Positions 25,307 to 37,200 of a stretch of 64,000 nt of DNA are shown here, piece after piece. The notes under the pieces were generated by a model, which saw only the letters and a list, made by a program, of their open reading frames with translations, was not told the DNA's origin and searched no databases. Position 1 is the stretch's first letter. The number at the start of each line of letters is the position of its first letter. Made by a program: the position numbers and the translations under genes. Source of the stretch: Scolanthus callimorphus (lineage: Eukaryota > Cnidaria > Anthozoa > Actiniaria > Edwardsiidae); NCBI GenBank assembly GCA_033964015.1, contig CM066915.1, forward strand, positions 15,664,372-15,728,371, given 5' to 3'.

Positions 25307-28300
25307 TATTGCTCCACCAACCTTTTCTCATCAAACTGTTTCTTGTACTTATTAAGAAGTTCTTCTTGTTCTTTGCACTCATATCAAGGCCTGGTACAAT
25401 AGTCAACAATTCACGACAGTGCTGCAGTTTGGCCCTAAAGTTATTGACCTAGAAAAGATAACCCATAAGGTTATTATCATGGAATACATTAGAATAATTT
25501 ATCTACACCTCGAATTAGATCTTCTCCTCCAAAACTACATTGTATTTCAATAATTCAACAGTATTATTAAATATTTGTCTACTACACTGCAGATCTGCAA
25601 TTAGATAACAGCAAAATGTTGGATGAATTCAATGATTGTTGGCCTGTCCACACATGCACATTTTTTTTAGCAATCACACTTGCGTCGACAAGAATTATCT
25701 TAATTAAGCAATGGCAGAGGGGCATTTTGATGCTGTATTGATTTGTCAATCAATAACAACTTTAACACTATAATATTATTCAGTTAATTAGTTGTTCATA
25801 ATCCAAAGATTTAGTACTCAATATAATCCATATCTTCTTTAGTGTTTTCCTATCTATTTATCTATTTGTAATTTCGTTAGGGGTTGAAAATCAATTGGTG
25901 CTCTGCCCTGTTTTCATCTGTCAACTGTTTTATATGTTAAATAAGTGCTTTTGTAACCTTTTCACATAACAAATTCCAAAGTAAACTATCTCTTTTAGGG
26001 ATGGGCTATTTGACATTTGAGGGGGAGGGAGCTAGGTGGTGTGCATGATTTTGTTGCCCAATATAATATAGGATTACCATTAAGCATACAGTACAGTTTC
26101 AGCAGCAGCTCCCGTAGAAATGCTCTCAAGAGCATGCTTTTCATCCGATTTTTTTGAGCAATATATCAAATTAAAGGTAAAAGAATATTGGGTATCTGGT
26201 CAAATATTGAATTTTCACAGTTACAGTGGTACCTTTATTAAGCGGCCATCTATTAAGCGGCCACCCTCTATTAAGCGGCCACTTTTCATAGTCCCAAAAT
26301 AATTGTCACTCAGTACTGTTTTTACTACCTCTTTTCAGCGGCCACCTCTATTAAGCAACTGCGGCCACCTCTATTAAGCAACTGCGGCCACTATTTTCTG
26401 GTCCCAAATGCTATTATTACCTCTATCAAGTGGCCACAAAATCCTATAAATGATTCTAAATACCATGTTTTGGTTAAGCCTGGTGCACACTTGCGACATA
26501 ACAACATAAGAAAAATATCACACGAACCAAATTTAGTGAGTTTGCCGGCAGGAAGTCTTTCAGGGACAAGAAAAAGTGAGTGAAAACACATTTGTAAATA
26601 CTTTATAGTACCTTGAACTCTTGATGTATATCTGTTTCTTTTTTTGGATTGCCGTTTAAGCTTTGTTTATTATGATAAAACAAGGGAGCAGCCGCTTCAT
26701 AATTTTTGCCTTTCATGAAATTTGTTTCAGTATGAATTTTTTTTAAATAATATTATGGACAAAACCTACCTGCAAGAAGACTGAACACGGAATGATTGAA
26801 GTACAGGTTACATCATTCAAATGCCCTTTCTTCTTTCTACATTTTGTATTCACTTGTTCTAATGCACTAGTCATTTGCTTCCACCGACCCCCAACCCCCG
26901 CGACATGCGGGGATTTTGCCAGGCAATAGTGGGGGAAATATCAGTGGTTTGTCTTGTATCCGTGCCCCGATCCCCAGGGAGTTTACTTCAAATTTGCTAT
27001 GGCTCAGATAACCGGCCGGGGAATGGCGGGGGAAACAAAACATCTGTCTTTTTTCATTTCGGAAAAGACACTCTACTGGTTTTGATAGTATTAGGAAAGT
27101 TTCTTGTATCCATCTTGTGGAGGGTGGAATTTGTCCCTTGGGTGTAGGAAATGTTTCCCCAGGGTGTAGGGAATTTGCCAAGGCGTTCTCCCCTGGTAGG
27201 CGGTGGAATTATTTCAAATTTGACAACATCTGTTTCATATTCCCCTGCTATGTCGCGGGGGTTGGGGGTCGGTGGAAACAAATGACTAGTGCATAAGTTC
27301 TAAATTAGTATAAATTCATGATTTTTTGAGTGAACGCAAGTTGAACGATAGACTTTCTTAAAAGTCGCTTAAAACGATTTTTTAAGTTGGGTTGAGTCGC
27401 CCGATCGCTCGGCTCGCCTCGCTCTGTCCATATGAGAGGACGACTTGGAGCAAGTCTAGTTGAACGAGTTCAATTCAATAATCGAACTCACTTGACTTAA
27501 AACTTTCTGCCTGGGCAATTATTTCGATTGCCGAAACAAAATCAAAGCACCTTATAAAATAAAATCAACTAAAATAACACTACTGGAGGGAACCATGTGA
27601 AATTCATGTGAAATGTGTGTGAAATGGTCATGTGAAATTAGACCGTATTTCACATGGTATTTCACATGTTAACCATGTGAAATGATGGTGTGAAATGGAT
27701 GTGAAGTGGGCTGATCCTTTTCACATCATAAAAACATGTGAAATTCATGTGAAATTTATGGGACTATATGGACTGCGTATATGTGAAATTGGTGTGAAAT
27801 TGTTTGAAAGGATGTGAAATTCAGAGATTTGATGCAGACCTGCAGCTGCATTAACACGAGAACATCATCCTAAAAAATACCTGTGCATGTACTGGAGCAT
27901 TGTTGCTGTTTAATCATAGAAATTATTTAATAACAGCTCCACAGTCTAATGTTAAAAAGCATAAGATAGGAGAACAATAAAGGCGTACTCACACTGTAGA
28001 AGTTGAGAAAATATTATGTGAAATATTTTTTACCATATGTGAAAAAACAAATTACACTACAACGACTTTGCCACTTCTGGAAATTAAAACTGTTTGCTAT
28101 ATATAAAAGCACTGGTAAAGGCATACTGTCATGATATGATGATCATTTCTTTTCAGAGTTTACATAACATAATAGGTATGCACCGGAAATGCGTGATATG
28201 TCAATTTCTCCGTTGGAGCTGTAAAAAGTGTCAAAATTTAGAAACACGCTTTACAAACGGATGCAGAAGTTCATACCAACAATCATGCAGAACTTAGGAG

Positions 28301-29979
28301 TTATTAATCAGTTATGGCTCACATTCGTAAGGGCAATTGTTCATCACAATTATTCAGAGGTGAGAGACAACATTTAGCGATCACATTTTGAGGGCTTATG
28401 AAGACCACGAAGACCTAAAGCTGATCGATTATAAAGCCGATTGATCGCCGGATCGCCGAGTTCAAAATAAAACCTACGTAGCGTGTTTCTGCATCAACAT
28501 ACTCTCATTCCGATAAACCAGAACAAAAGGCTAAGTTTCTAGTTTAACAGTGCAATGACTATTTAGAATTACCCGTAACTTATTTGCACAAAGGGCAATT
28601 CAAAGTGTAGGTTATAAACAAAGGTTAAATTAACTTTTGATTCACATTATTATAAACTAGACGCCGGCGCGCGGCTCGTGCGAGTACGAAAAGGCCGCTA
28701 TCGATACACTTTAAATGAATCCCAATGAGGTGAAATAAACTATTCCAGTTTTCAACGAACTGACTTCTTCTTCAAGTTAGTTGTTTCTTATTTAACAAGT
28801 ACTTTACGTATTTATATACACGGCCAAAGTATAATAAGCGCTGAAGTGATAAGAATGCATCATGAACTCTGTGGACTCACCTCTCTATAACGGAAGCATT
28901 GCTTTGCTTTTCCTCTGTAGTACAATCAGGAAAACATAAGAAGAAATCGCGGACTAGACGATGATCACCTTTGTGTGTCAGGGCATGAAGTTTGCCAGAA
29001 ATAATACTGCCATTTCGAGAAACTCCGATCCATGAACTGTGTGTAGGATGTTCGTTATTGAAATATGATCCTATGCTGAAATCGGCGCCCTTTTATACTA
29101 GCCAATTAGATGCGACATTGAATCGGCCCAGGTCCCGCTCGGACATTTCACTCAATCAAAAATTGTCAGCACGCAATATTCTATTTTTGAAATAGCACGA
29201 ACAAAAATGTATCGTTTCTGTGATGTATATAACAATTTTCTTTACACTCAGGCGAAGTCCCTTATAGTTTTATTTAGCGATATTTTTCGATAGAAGATTT
29301 AACTACACCGTGGTTTACTGCAGATAAACACATTCAACAAATTTTTCATCAGCCAATGTACCTATTTAGGATCGAGGTAATTGAAATTTAGCTTTGAAAA
29401 AAATTTTTTGAGGATTAATTCCAGAAGCAGTGGATGTTCAAGTTTGTCCTTTTTTCTAGAAAAAAATTCACAGTTATTTCACATGATGATAATCATTTCA
29501 CATTAATTTCACAGCATGTGAAATAAGACTTCTCTTCAGAAAAATATTTCACATGCATTTCACATGATTCGCCATTTCACATCATCAGTTTCACATGCTT
29601 GATTTCACATGTTTTGTGTTTCACACTAAGTTCACATCATTTTTCACATGGTTCCTTCCAGTAGTGTAAGTTACAAACATTTTGTATGCAACGAATAAAA
29701 AGGTCAAGCCAGAATAATCCACATTTCTTAGAGAGCTTTTAAGTTAATTATAAGTTACTAAGTTAAAAGAGCATATCATTTTTTGGCAGTATGAGCGGCA
29801 AAAATGTCAGGGAGAGAAGTGTTCAAATCGCGCCATACTACCTTTTTGGCCATCTCTTGTGCATCAACTGTTTTCTGTACAGACTGTACAATGTCAAATA
29901 TGGTTGGGAGAAGGTTGAATTCACTCACAAGATCAATTTGTTCTGAAGTGTCAGTTGTTGGCGCTCCCGAGGCCGCCAT
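25306..29979 (-). CDS. MED9: Mediator subunit 9 (MED9), two exons, one frame break
   Basis: MED9 is a small subunit of the Mediator middle module that bridges transcription factors and RNA polymerase II. Exon 1 (29979-29842) starts MAASGAP and contains NLLPTIFDIVQSVQKT, matching the MED9 core (vertebrate FLPLVHNIIK). It ends AKK at donor GTAGTA in phase 0. Exon 2 (25448-25306) starts VNNFRAKLQHCRELL, then TIVPGLDM, equivalent to LKSKFQEMRKLISTMPG. The continuation EQEELLNKYKKQFDEKR, matching the conserved LLQKYK end, is in the next frame, so one base appears to be missing near 25377-25384. The tail is shorter than in vertebrates. The stop codon TAG coincides with the boundary of the transposon at 24594-25306. 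The start codon sits in a TISU motif. Assignment rests on two short conserved blocks in correct order and phase. Confidence 0.8.
26220..26400. repeat. Degenerate TATTAAGCGGCCACC repeats
   Basis: Five or six copies of TATTAAGCGGCCAC spaced 15-35 bp after CAGTGGTACCTTTAT. This is the usual end of a Tc1/mariner-type MITE, but a matching second end was not found. Within the MED9 intron. Confidence 0.5.
26864..27293. mobile_element. Inverted-repeat element with GC-rich arms in MED9 intron
   Basis: TGCACTAGTCATTTG and CCACCGACCCCCAACCCC at the left are mirrored at the right (GGGGTTGGGGGTCGGTGG, CAAATGACTAGTGCA). The arms contain G-runs that could form G-quadruplexes. About 430 bp, no coding content. 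Confidence 0.75.
27578..29666. mobile_element. 2.1-kb transposon with TAA target duplication and many TGTGAAAT motifs
   Basis: Ends CACTACTGGAGGGAACCATG and CACTACTGGAAGGAACCATG (right, reversed), with TAA outside both (27575-27577, 29667-29669). More than ten TGTGAAAT copies crowd the first 280 bp in one orientation and the last 210 bp in the other. The interior of about 1.5 kb is unrelated and holds a TATA box and an exon-like open segment on the - strand (28881-29097). A TAA (TWA) duplication suggests the PIF/Harbinger group; no transposase motif was recognised. It lies in the MED9 intron. Confidence 0.85.
28881..29097 (-). other. Candidate captured promoter and 5' exon inside the transposon
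   Basis: On the - strand TATAAAAGGGCGCC (TATA at 29097-29091) is followed by an open frame of about 70 codons without ATG, reading GADFSIGSYFNN, then THSSWIGVSRNGSIISG, then KGDHRLVRDFFLCFPD. It ends exactly at a consensus donor GTGAGT (28880-28875). The ATG in another frame (29033) opens only a short peptide. I do not recognise the protein sequence. It could be a captured host exon or chance. Confidence 0.35.
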
Positions 29980-29983
29980 CTTG
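29972..29983 (-). promoter_or_regulatory. TISU/YY1 element over the MED9 start codon
   Basis: CAAGATGGCGGC matches the TISU consensus SAASATGGCGGC exactly, with its ATG being the MED9 initiator. In animals TISU acts both as a YY1-bound transcription element and as an initiator for very short 5' leaders (established knowledge). Confidence 0.75.
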
Positions 29984-31314
29984 AAACTAGCGGAGAACTG
30001 GGAAGAGAACTGCTACAGCACAGGTAGCCCGTTCTGTCAATCAAGATACATACATTGCTACCGCTCCGCGCGCGCGCCACTGTCCGCACGACTACGAAAT
30101 GTTAACCTTCTCGTATGCTGACAAAATGTATAGTACGTACCGGATAGGCCAAAAGTAGGGCAGGATAGACAATAAACTGAACCTAAGCCGGATCAAGCCG
30201 GCGGTGAAAGGGGTGTATAGTCAAAGCAAGTAACCAGCAATGCATGGAAATTCATTTTCTTCTATAACAGCACTTTTAATTACAAGTGATTGTACAACAT
30301 GTGCATTGCTTACTGCGATTTTCATAATTCTGCGAACTCAATTACCGATCAACAAACCGCGGTTTGGCTTCCGTCAATCAAACATGCGAACAACTCTGGG
30401 TAATTTCACGGAGGCAGATGATAGATCTTGTGAATAAACTTTGAAGTATTTGCAGGACGCTTACAAGTAAAACTGAAGCTGGATCCAATAAAGGACCTAT
30501 CAACCAGTAAGAAGAAGGTCAGTACTGGCTGACCGAAATATCGTGTAAATGAAAATTATAAGCTGTTAATCAACCATTCAAGTTTTTATAGATCTTGTGA
30601 ACTGATAGGGTCTAGCTAGGCTTCAAAACACAATTTTTCACAGTAAAATGCAAACCAAATTCTGAAAACATGGGTGGACTTGACTGAAAGGTTTGATTGA
30701 CGGAAGTCAAAACGCAGTTTGGCGTTCGGAAAATGTCAAGTGGGAGTTCGCAGAATTATGAAAATCGCAGTAAATGTTGACTTTTCGACACTGCTTGTGA
30801 GGGAGAGCAGTTATATACACACACCAGAAAAGCGAGAAAAAGCAGAACAGTGACGACAGAATAAGAATTCAGGGTGTCCTAGCGACTTACAAATCGAGAT
30901 TTTTGCGCCATACGCGCAATAGTTTTCTGTCCGCGTGATTTGCTGTCCGTGACTTTCGCGTGACCAACTTGTGAAAAAACCTAGAAATGAATAATCTATT
31001 AAGAACAAACAGCGTTCGATAATCATTTTATCATGTTCTGTTCAGAAATTGAGGGGGAAATATTTATGGGCTTGGTACTCGGTGCAAAAAGCCATCAAAT
31101 GATCTCAAAAATCGGGATTTTCCTATCCCGATCGAGTTTGCGTCGGGATTTGGGAATTTCAAACAAAATCGGGATAATCCCGACGATATCGGGATGATTG
31201 GACACTCTGAGAGTTTAACACCCGTAATAACAACATGTGTGGTCCTTAGAACATAAACCACGGTGGTAGAGGAACACAACAGTAGATTAGGCGTGCCACT
31301 CGCCAGTAGGAAAG
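29984..31314. other. MED9-DMRT intergenic region
   Basis: No gene recognised. Positions 30300-30780 form an inverted-repeat element: TACTGCGATTTTCATAATTC, TGCGAACTC and CTTCCGTCAATCAAAC on the left are mirrored on the right. Bases 31110-31190 repeat ATCGGGAT and TCCCGAT motifs. Upstream of MED9 there is a GC-rich patch (CTCCGCGCGCGCGCCAC near 30064). Confidence 0.55.
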
Positions 31315-32674
31315 TTACAAGTCATTATATTTTGCCATGTCAGTATACAGCATCTTATCGGCTGGGTCTTGCGTGACGGTACAGGGTGGTGCTTCATGAC
31401 ATGCACTGCTGACGTCATAGCTATCACCATAGTAGTTACCATTGTTTCTCTGAGGAATGTCACCGTAGGTTTGCAGGTTAGGCTGGGCCGAATGCGACTC
31501 TTGCTTCTGAGGGTAAAACCCAGGGGGAGCAACTACGCGTGACCCATCGTACCAAAAGTTGATAGGTAGATAAACAGGGTTAGCGTTGATGGTACTGCTG
31601 TGTCTTTGGCCATCTGTGTGACTATGAGCAAAGTTCCCAACCTGAGGAACTGTGTTCCCAGTGTTGACTTGATAATATGGATATCTGAGATCCATCATTT
31701 GATTGGGATATCCGAGTGGCTGGCTTGTTCTTTGGGTGTTAACGCTGTTGACTGGCTCTTGTGAAAGGAAGCCCTGCTCTTCGTTAGATGAAAACATGGT
31801 TGGTTTCTGCCAGGGAGTGATCGAAGGACTTCTTGGAAGGGTCTTTGGGAGGAGAGTGTGAAAAGGGGGGAGGGGGAATGGCGTAACGGGGATTTCACGT
31901 GGGTAGGGCGTGTTGTAGGGCATGTTGTAGGGCACGGGGTCCGCGCTTGTAGTTCCTGAAAAAGATATTAATTGAAGTGAAAAAGGACTGATAATAGTAA
32001 AAAATTAAATATAACTTTCCCTACGCATGAACAGCTGGCAGCACCAGACTCCAATATTTTCGCCGTCTGTACATTTTCAAATATTCATTGCATTTTCTCG
32101 TGTACTAGACATTTTGTAGATTTTTGATTTGGTAACACTTGAGTTGCAAGTGGAAAGGCTCAGGTTCACGTGCTGCGGCCCCCATCTATAAATCTCCAAT
32201 TGAACTTCACGGAGACGTGCCTGATATAACCATTCTAAGCGAAAAATACATGCATCTTGACTTACAAAGAGACAAAATAGTAGCAAACTTGTGTTTGCTT
32301 TGGAGGATAGCGCGCTTCACGTTCTCTCACTGAAGCACACCGACAAACTATCACCGAAGGGGAAAGGCGGACAATCCTCAAATAGCATGTAATCCAATAA
32401 TCGGTGAAAACTCACCTTTTCCCAGATCACTTCCCATTCTTCCATTCCCCTTTTGTTGCTGTGTGCTTTCAATAGTTTTCAGTCTTTTGCTCTTTCTTCG
32501 CTGCCGATCAAGCTTTTGACAATTCACACACTCGCAGAACTTGTGCGGGCAGCTGGACTTGTGGCCTTCTAACTCGACAACTTCCCCATGAATTCTACAC
32601 TTCCTACACGTTTTGGTTTTGTAATTCGATGCTGGGACGACTGCGAGCTTTCCTGGAAGACCACTTTCATTCAT
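31315..32674 (-). CDS. DM-domain (DMRT/doublesex-like) transcription factor, two exons
   Basis: DM proteins bind DNA through intertwined zinc modules and control sex-related and other development. Exon 1 (32674-32416) encodes residues 1-86. The DM domain spans about 22-66, with ligands C23, C26, H29, H38, C42, C47, C49 and C52 in canonical spacing and the motif LEGHKSSCPHKFCECVNC. A basic tail, RQRRKSKRLK, follows. The donor GTGAGT is in phase 1. Exon 2 (31955-31315) continues GTTSADPVPYN and a proline/tyrosine/asparagine-rich region with a duplicated MPYNMPYNTPY, ending AKYNDL. The two exons give 299 residues without a break. No DMA or other second domain is seen, so paralogue assignment is open. 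The start at 32674 is the first ATG before the DM domain in an otherwise open frame. Confidence 0.85.
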
Positions 32675-33222
32675 TATGCGGACAAATTTAATTTCTACGG
32701 ACGAGCTTGTCGTTCAGTGCTCGGCAAACATGGAGCGATGGAAAAGTGCTTGTCTGGACACAATCTATTTCATGACGCCACCGTGTCTGGGAGGTGGCCA
32801 CGAGGACACAGGGAAAACCCAAGATTTTGAATGGAATTGAAAATTGCAATGACAAAGAAACAAACGTAGAAATAAACACTACATAACAAATATAACATAA
32901 TTATAAAATAGCAAAATAAAAAACGAATGGTGTATCTGTTGTTCCATAAAAGGAGCTTACACAAAACACTTTCGGAGTTTTCAGGAAAACCTCGGACTTG
33001 GATTTTTTTCGTATTTTATAATATTTATTGTAAGTAGCTAACAAGCTCATTCATTACCGTAGACGCGCACAGTCCAAAATTCGACCTACTGGCGGCCTGC
33101 GCAGAGTGGAGGGGCTGAATCCCCCCTAAATCCCCTCATACATTTTCTATAGTATTCACACTTTTGTGGTACATTCTTTCCGTTGCAACGCCCCCCCCCC
33201 CCCCCCGCCCCCCCCCCCCCCG

Positions 33223-33255
<33 letters not shown>

Positions 33256-34253
33256 ACACTACTTTAAAATGTGCTCCCCCAGGGTATCGTTACTTCATTA
33301 GTATCTTTATACTCTCTAAAATCGGCACAACATGAATAATTCACTTAAAAGAATTTTGAATTTTCCAAAACTGCGAAAGGCTTTTACTTATTACGTCTCT
33401 ACGCGACGCGGGCACAACGCACGAAACTTGAAAGCCATCTAACATTTTATTGTCTTTAAATAATTTAATATCCACTGCTGGAATTCGGCGTTAGAAGCTA
33501 TTTACATTGTATAGGAATGTCAAATAATATTTACATACACTTCATTTACAACAGTACACTTGTACCCTGAGCAGTAATAGAGGTAGTACATTTCGCAATC
33601 CTCCAGGTATATGCTTCGCTGAATGTCACAATAGCCGCCTTATTTGAATATGAATGGTCCTTTTGTTTGATTATGCCTCGTTCTATTAGAAGACGACTAT
33701 ATGGCATTCAGCGATGAAGTAGATACCATCCTCCACCGGGACATACGTCCAAAGGGCAGTCGATGAAATGAACTATCCGCACCCCCTTTTGACGACTTCA
33801 GTTTCACCAACCCACCCTGGAAATTGTGAGTTCTCCCAATGAAAAGTTAGCGTGAGTAAACAGCCGTCCATTATCGAGCCGGTCCTTGGGTTCCCTGTGC
33901 GAAAAAAGACGTCTGTGCGAACGAGCTGATACATTCCATACTGATGACGTATTAATTAACAGCATAAAAATACTACCAACATGTACCAAACGATTTTAAA
34001 GGAAATAGCGATGGTTAGAAATGACATTTCTCCTTCGCTTTCACAAAATCCACGCACTTATGCTGTTAATTAATTCCGTTTGAAATCAGAGCATCATCAC
34101 AATGTCATCAGTATGGAGTCTCAACTCGTTGCTCAGACATAATTTTCGCACAGGGAGCCCAGGGACCGGCGCCGCGATAAAGGACGGCTGTTTGCTCAAG
34201 AGATATAGTAAAATTCTATCGATATTTCAGCCGGCAAAACTGTTGACTCGTGT
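32675..34253. other. Intergenic DMRT-TTC8 region with C homopolymers
   Basis: DMRT upstream sequence and the region beyond the TTC8 3' end. Positions 33190-33253 are almost pure C with two G interruptions, probably a collapsed or mis-sized homopolymer inside a GGCGGATTTAGGGGG-type element. I see no exon. Confidence 0.55.
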
Positions 34254-37200
34254 TCAGAGAGCAGCGAAATCTTCCCTAAGCTGCTTGAGAAGGTCCTTAG
34301 TATCGCAATGGTCTGGGTACCACTCAAGGGAATGATTAGCCGAGCTGTAACTACTCTGTAGATCTCCTATCTGAAAACAAAAAAATGCAAAGCGTTGTAA
34401 AATTATTTGAATGACCGATCCCAGCTTTCTCCTGGCAGTTAAGCAATACCGACCTAATCTCTAAATCTGGTGAGGGGCAAGGTCTATGACAAGTGTTTTC
34501 TAAACTACGATCGTAGTAGCGTAGGGACATTCCGTGCATAGTTTAGAAAAAAGCTACAGCGATATAAAATGGTAGTTTTCAACCATCGCCCTCCAAATAG
34601 CGTAGTGAGCGTACTGAGTGCAGTGAGGCTCGATATAAAATGGTGTTTTCAACCATCGCCCTCGAAATAGCGTAGTGAGTGCAGTGAGGCTCGATATAAA
34701 ATGGTGTTTTCAACCATCGCCCTCCAAATAGGGTAGTGAGTGCAGTGAGGCTCGATATAAAATGGTGTTTTCAACCATCGCCCTCCAAATAGCGTAGTGA
34801 GTGCAGTGAGGCTCGATATAAAATGGTAGTTTTCAACCATCGCCCTCCAAATAGGGTAGTGAGTGCAGTGAGGCTCGATATAAAATGGTGTTTTCAACCA
34901 CCCCCCTTCAAATAGCGTAGTGAGCGTAGTGAGTGCAGTGAGGCTCGATATAAAATGGTAGTTTTCAACCATCGCCCTCCAAATAGGGTAGTGAGTGCAG
35001 TGAGGCTCGATATAAAATGGTAGTTTTCAATCATCGCCCTCCAAATAGCGCAGTGAGCGTAGTGAGTGCAGTGAGGCTCGATATAAAATGGTAATTTTCA
35101 ACCATCGCCCTCCAAATAGCGTAGTGAGTGCAGTGATGCTCGATATAAAATGGTAGTTTTCAACCATCGCCCTCCAAATAGCGTAGTGAGCGTAGTGAGT
35201 GCAGTATGCAAAATTTTTTGGTCGGGGATGATCGTGGTATCTTTTAGGGGTTAAAATCACGATGGTTTGGTCTCTTTTAGGGGTGATCTTGATCCTCAAT
35301 AAATTTTAGGCAGATTGGTATCTTTTAGGGCCGAAACTGTGTCCAAATTGCTTTTTCTTATGCTGGTACTTCTAAAAACCGTGTCAGAAAGAGAGATTAT
35401 TCGATGAGAAGACGATAAATTAGAAACAAACACGGAAATTTCTTGATGGTATCTTTCACCTGTTACTTGTGTCCTTCGCGCCTATTGGTACATAAGACCT
35501 CATCTTTTAGGGTATCTTTTAGGGTAATAAATTGTTTGAGCCACGCCATGGCCCGCCAAGTTTTGGTATCTTTTAGGGGTGAAACTGAAAATTTCCGACG
35601 ATCATCCCCAAGAAAAAAATATGGGAGTCCCCTCCTGCATGCACTCACTACGCTCACTACGCTATTTCAAGGGGGGATGGTTGAAAAAACCATTTTATAT
35701 CGAGCCTCGCTGCACTCACTACGCTATTTGGAGGGCGATGGTTGAAAACACCATTTTATATCGAGCCTCACTGCACTCACTACGCTATTTGGAGGGCGAT
35801 GGTTGAAAACACCATTTTATATCGAGCCTCGCTGCACTCACTACGCTCACTACGCTATTGGAGGGCGATGGCTGAAAACTACCATTTTATATCGAGCCTC
35901 ACTGCACTCACTACGCTCACTACGCTATTTGGAGGACGATGGTTGAAAACTACCATTTTATATCGAGCCTCACTGCACTCACTACGCTCACTACGCTATT
36001 TGGAGGGCGATGGTTGAAAACGACCATTTTATATCCAGCCACACTGCATTCACTACGCTATTTTGGAGGGCGATGGTTGAAAACGACCATTATGTATCGA
36101 GCCGCGCTGCGATCCAAACGCTCCCTACGGCATTTCAAGGGCGACGGTTGAATGCTACCATTTTATATCGCTGTAGCTTTTTCTAAACTATGCACGGAAT
36201 GTCCCTACGCTCCCTACGCTACTACGATCGTAGTTTAGAAAACACTTGTCATAGACCTTGCCTGGTATAGTGACCTAATGTCCACTCAAGTCATCTACTG
36301 GTGTTTGATACCGTTGTCTAAACGTAAGGAAAGTTTGGTGAATTTGGAAGAATGTTTGTCGGAGTTGTATTTATGGCTTATTTCTTATACTTTTCACCTG
36401 GACATAGTTTGTTAGAAAGGATTTCAAGAAATGTGGGGACAAGATTTTGGAAATTAAATTCAGACAAAAAACACCTTAACGTTCACATTCATGGCTATGG
36501 ATTGTTTGAGAAGGCCAGCGGCTTACCTTGAAGGAAAGAAGGGCGTGGTTATAGTGCGGCTCATACATATGGGGGGAGAGAACGGCAGCTGCTTGCAAAA
36601 ATGCACGCGCCTATAAACAATAACAACCAGTATGAGTACAAGAATCATGAGCATCAATGCTAGGGGCTTCAATCTGGGTCCTTGAAATAGCGATTGGAAT
36701 CATTGTTTCCTGCTTTAAAATACAATTACGCTCTATTTTTAGGAGAAAACCGAAATGGGCCATCCATCCATAATACCCCCGTTGGAGCTTCTTCGGATGG
36801 GCTCACATTTGGAGCGCCCTGTGTTACCCCAACCCCACTCAGTAGGTGGGCTTGGCTTGGATGGATAAGACTATCCTAGCTATAAATAAGCCTTTTCTTC
36901 CCCTTAGCTATGACTTGTTTTATCTCAGGGATAATTTTTATCCCTACAATAAGGCAAATTTATTCCTGGCCCATTTTGTTATTTCTCATCTCTAGCACAC
37001 CCAGGTTATTATTTGGGCTTTCCTTATACAGGGATACCCCTTGCTGGAGACCCTACGCAAAGACCTCCTACAGCAATCGTTATCCCTCCCCCTTGGCCAG
37101 TACCTAGTCATTATGCCCCTTTCTCATCTCTAGCTCGCCCAGGTTGTTATATTGGCTTTTCTTTGATAGATACCCCTTGTTGGAGGCTCTTCCCAAAGGG

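Noticed and set aside
34649..36151. Open frames with repeated YIEPHCTHY and YRASLHSLRY
   Set aside because: Translations of the tandem units within the inverted-repeat element; they shift frame between units.
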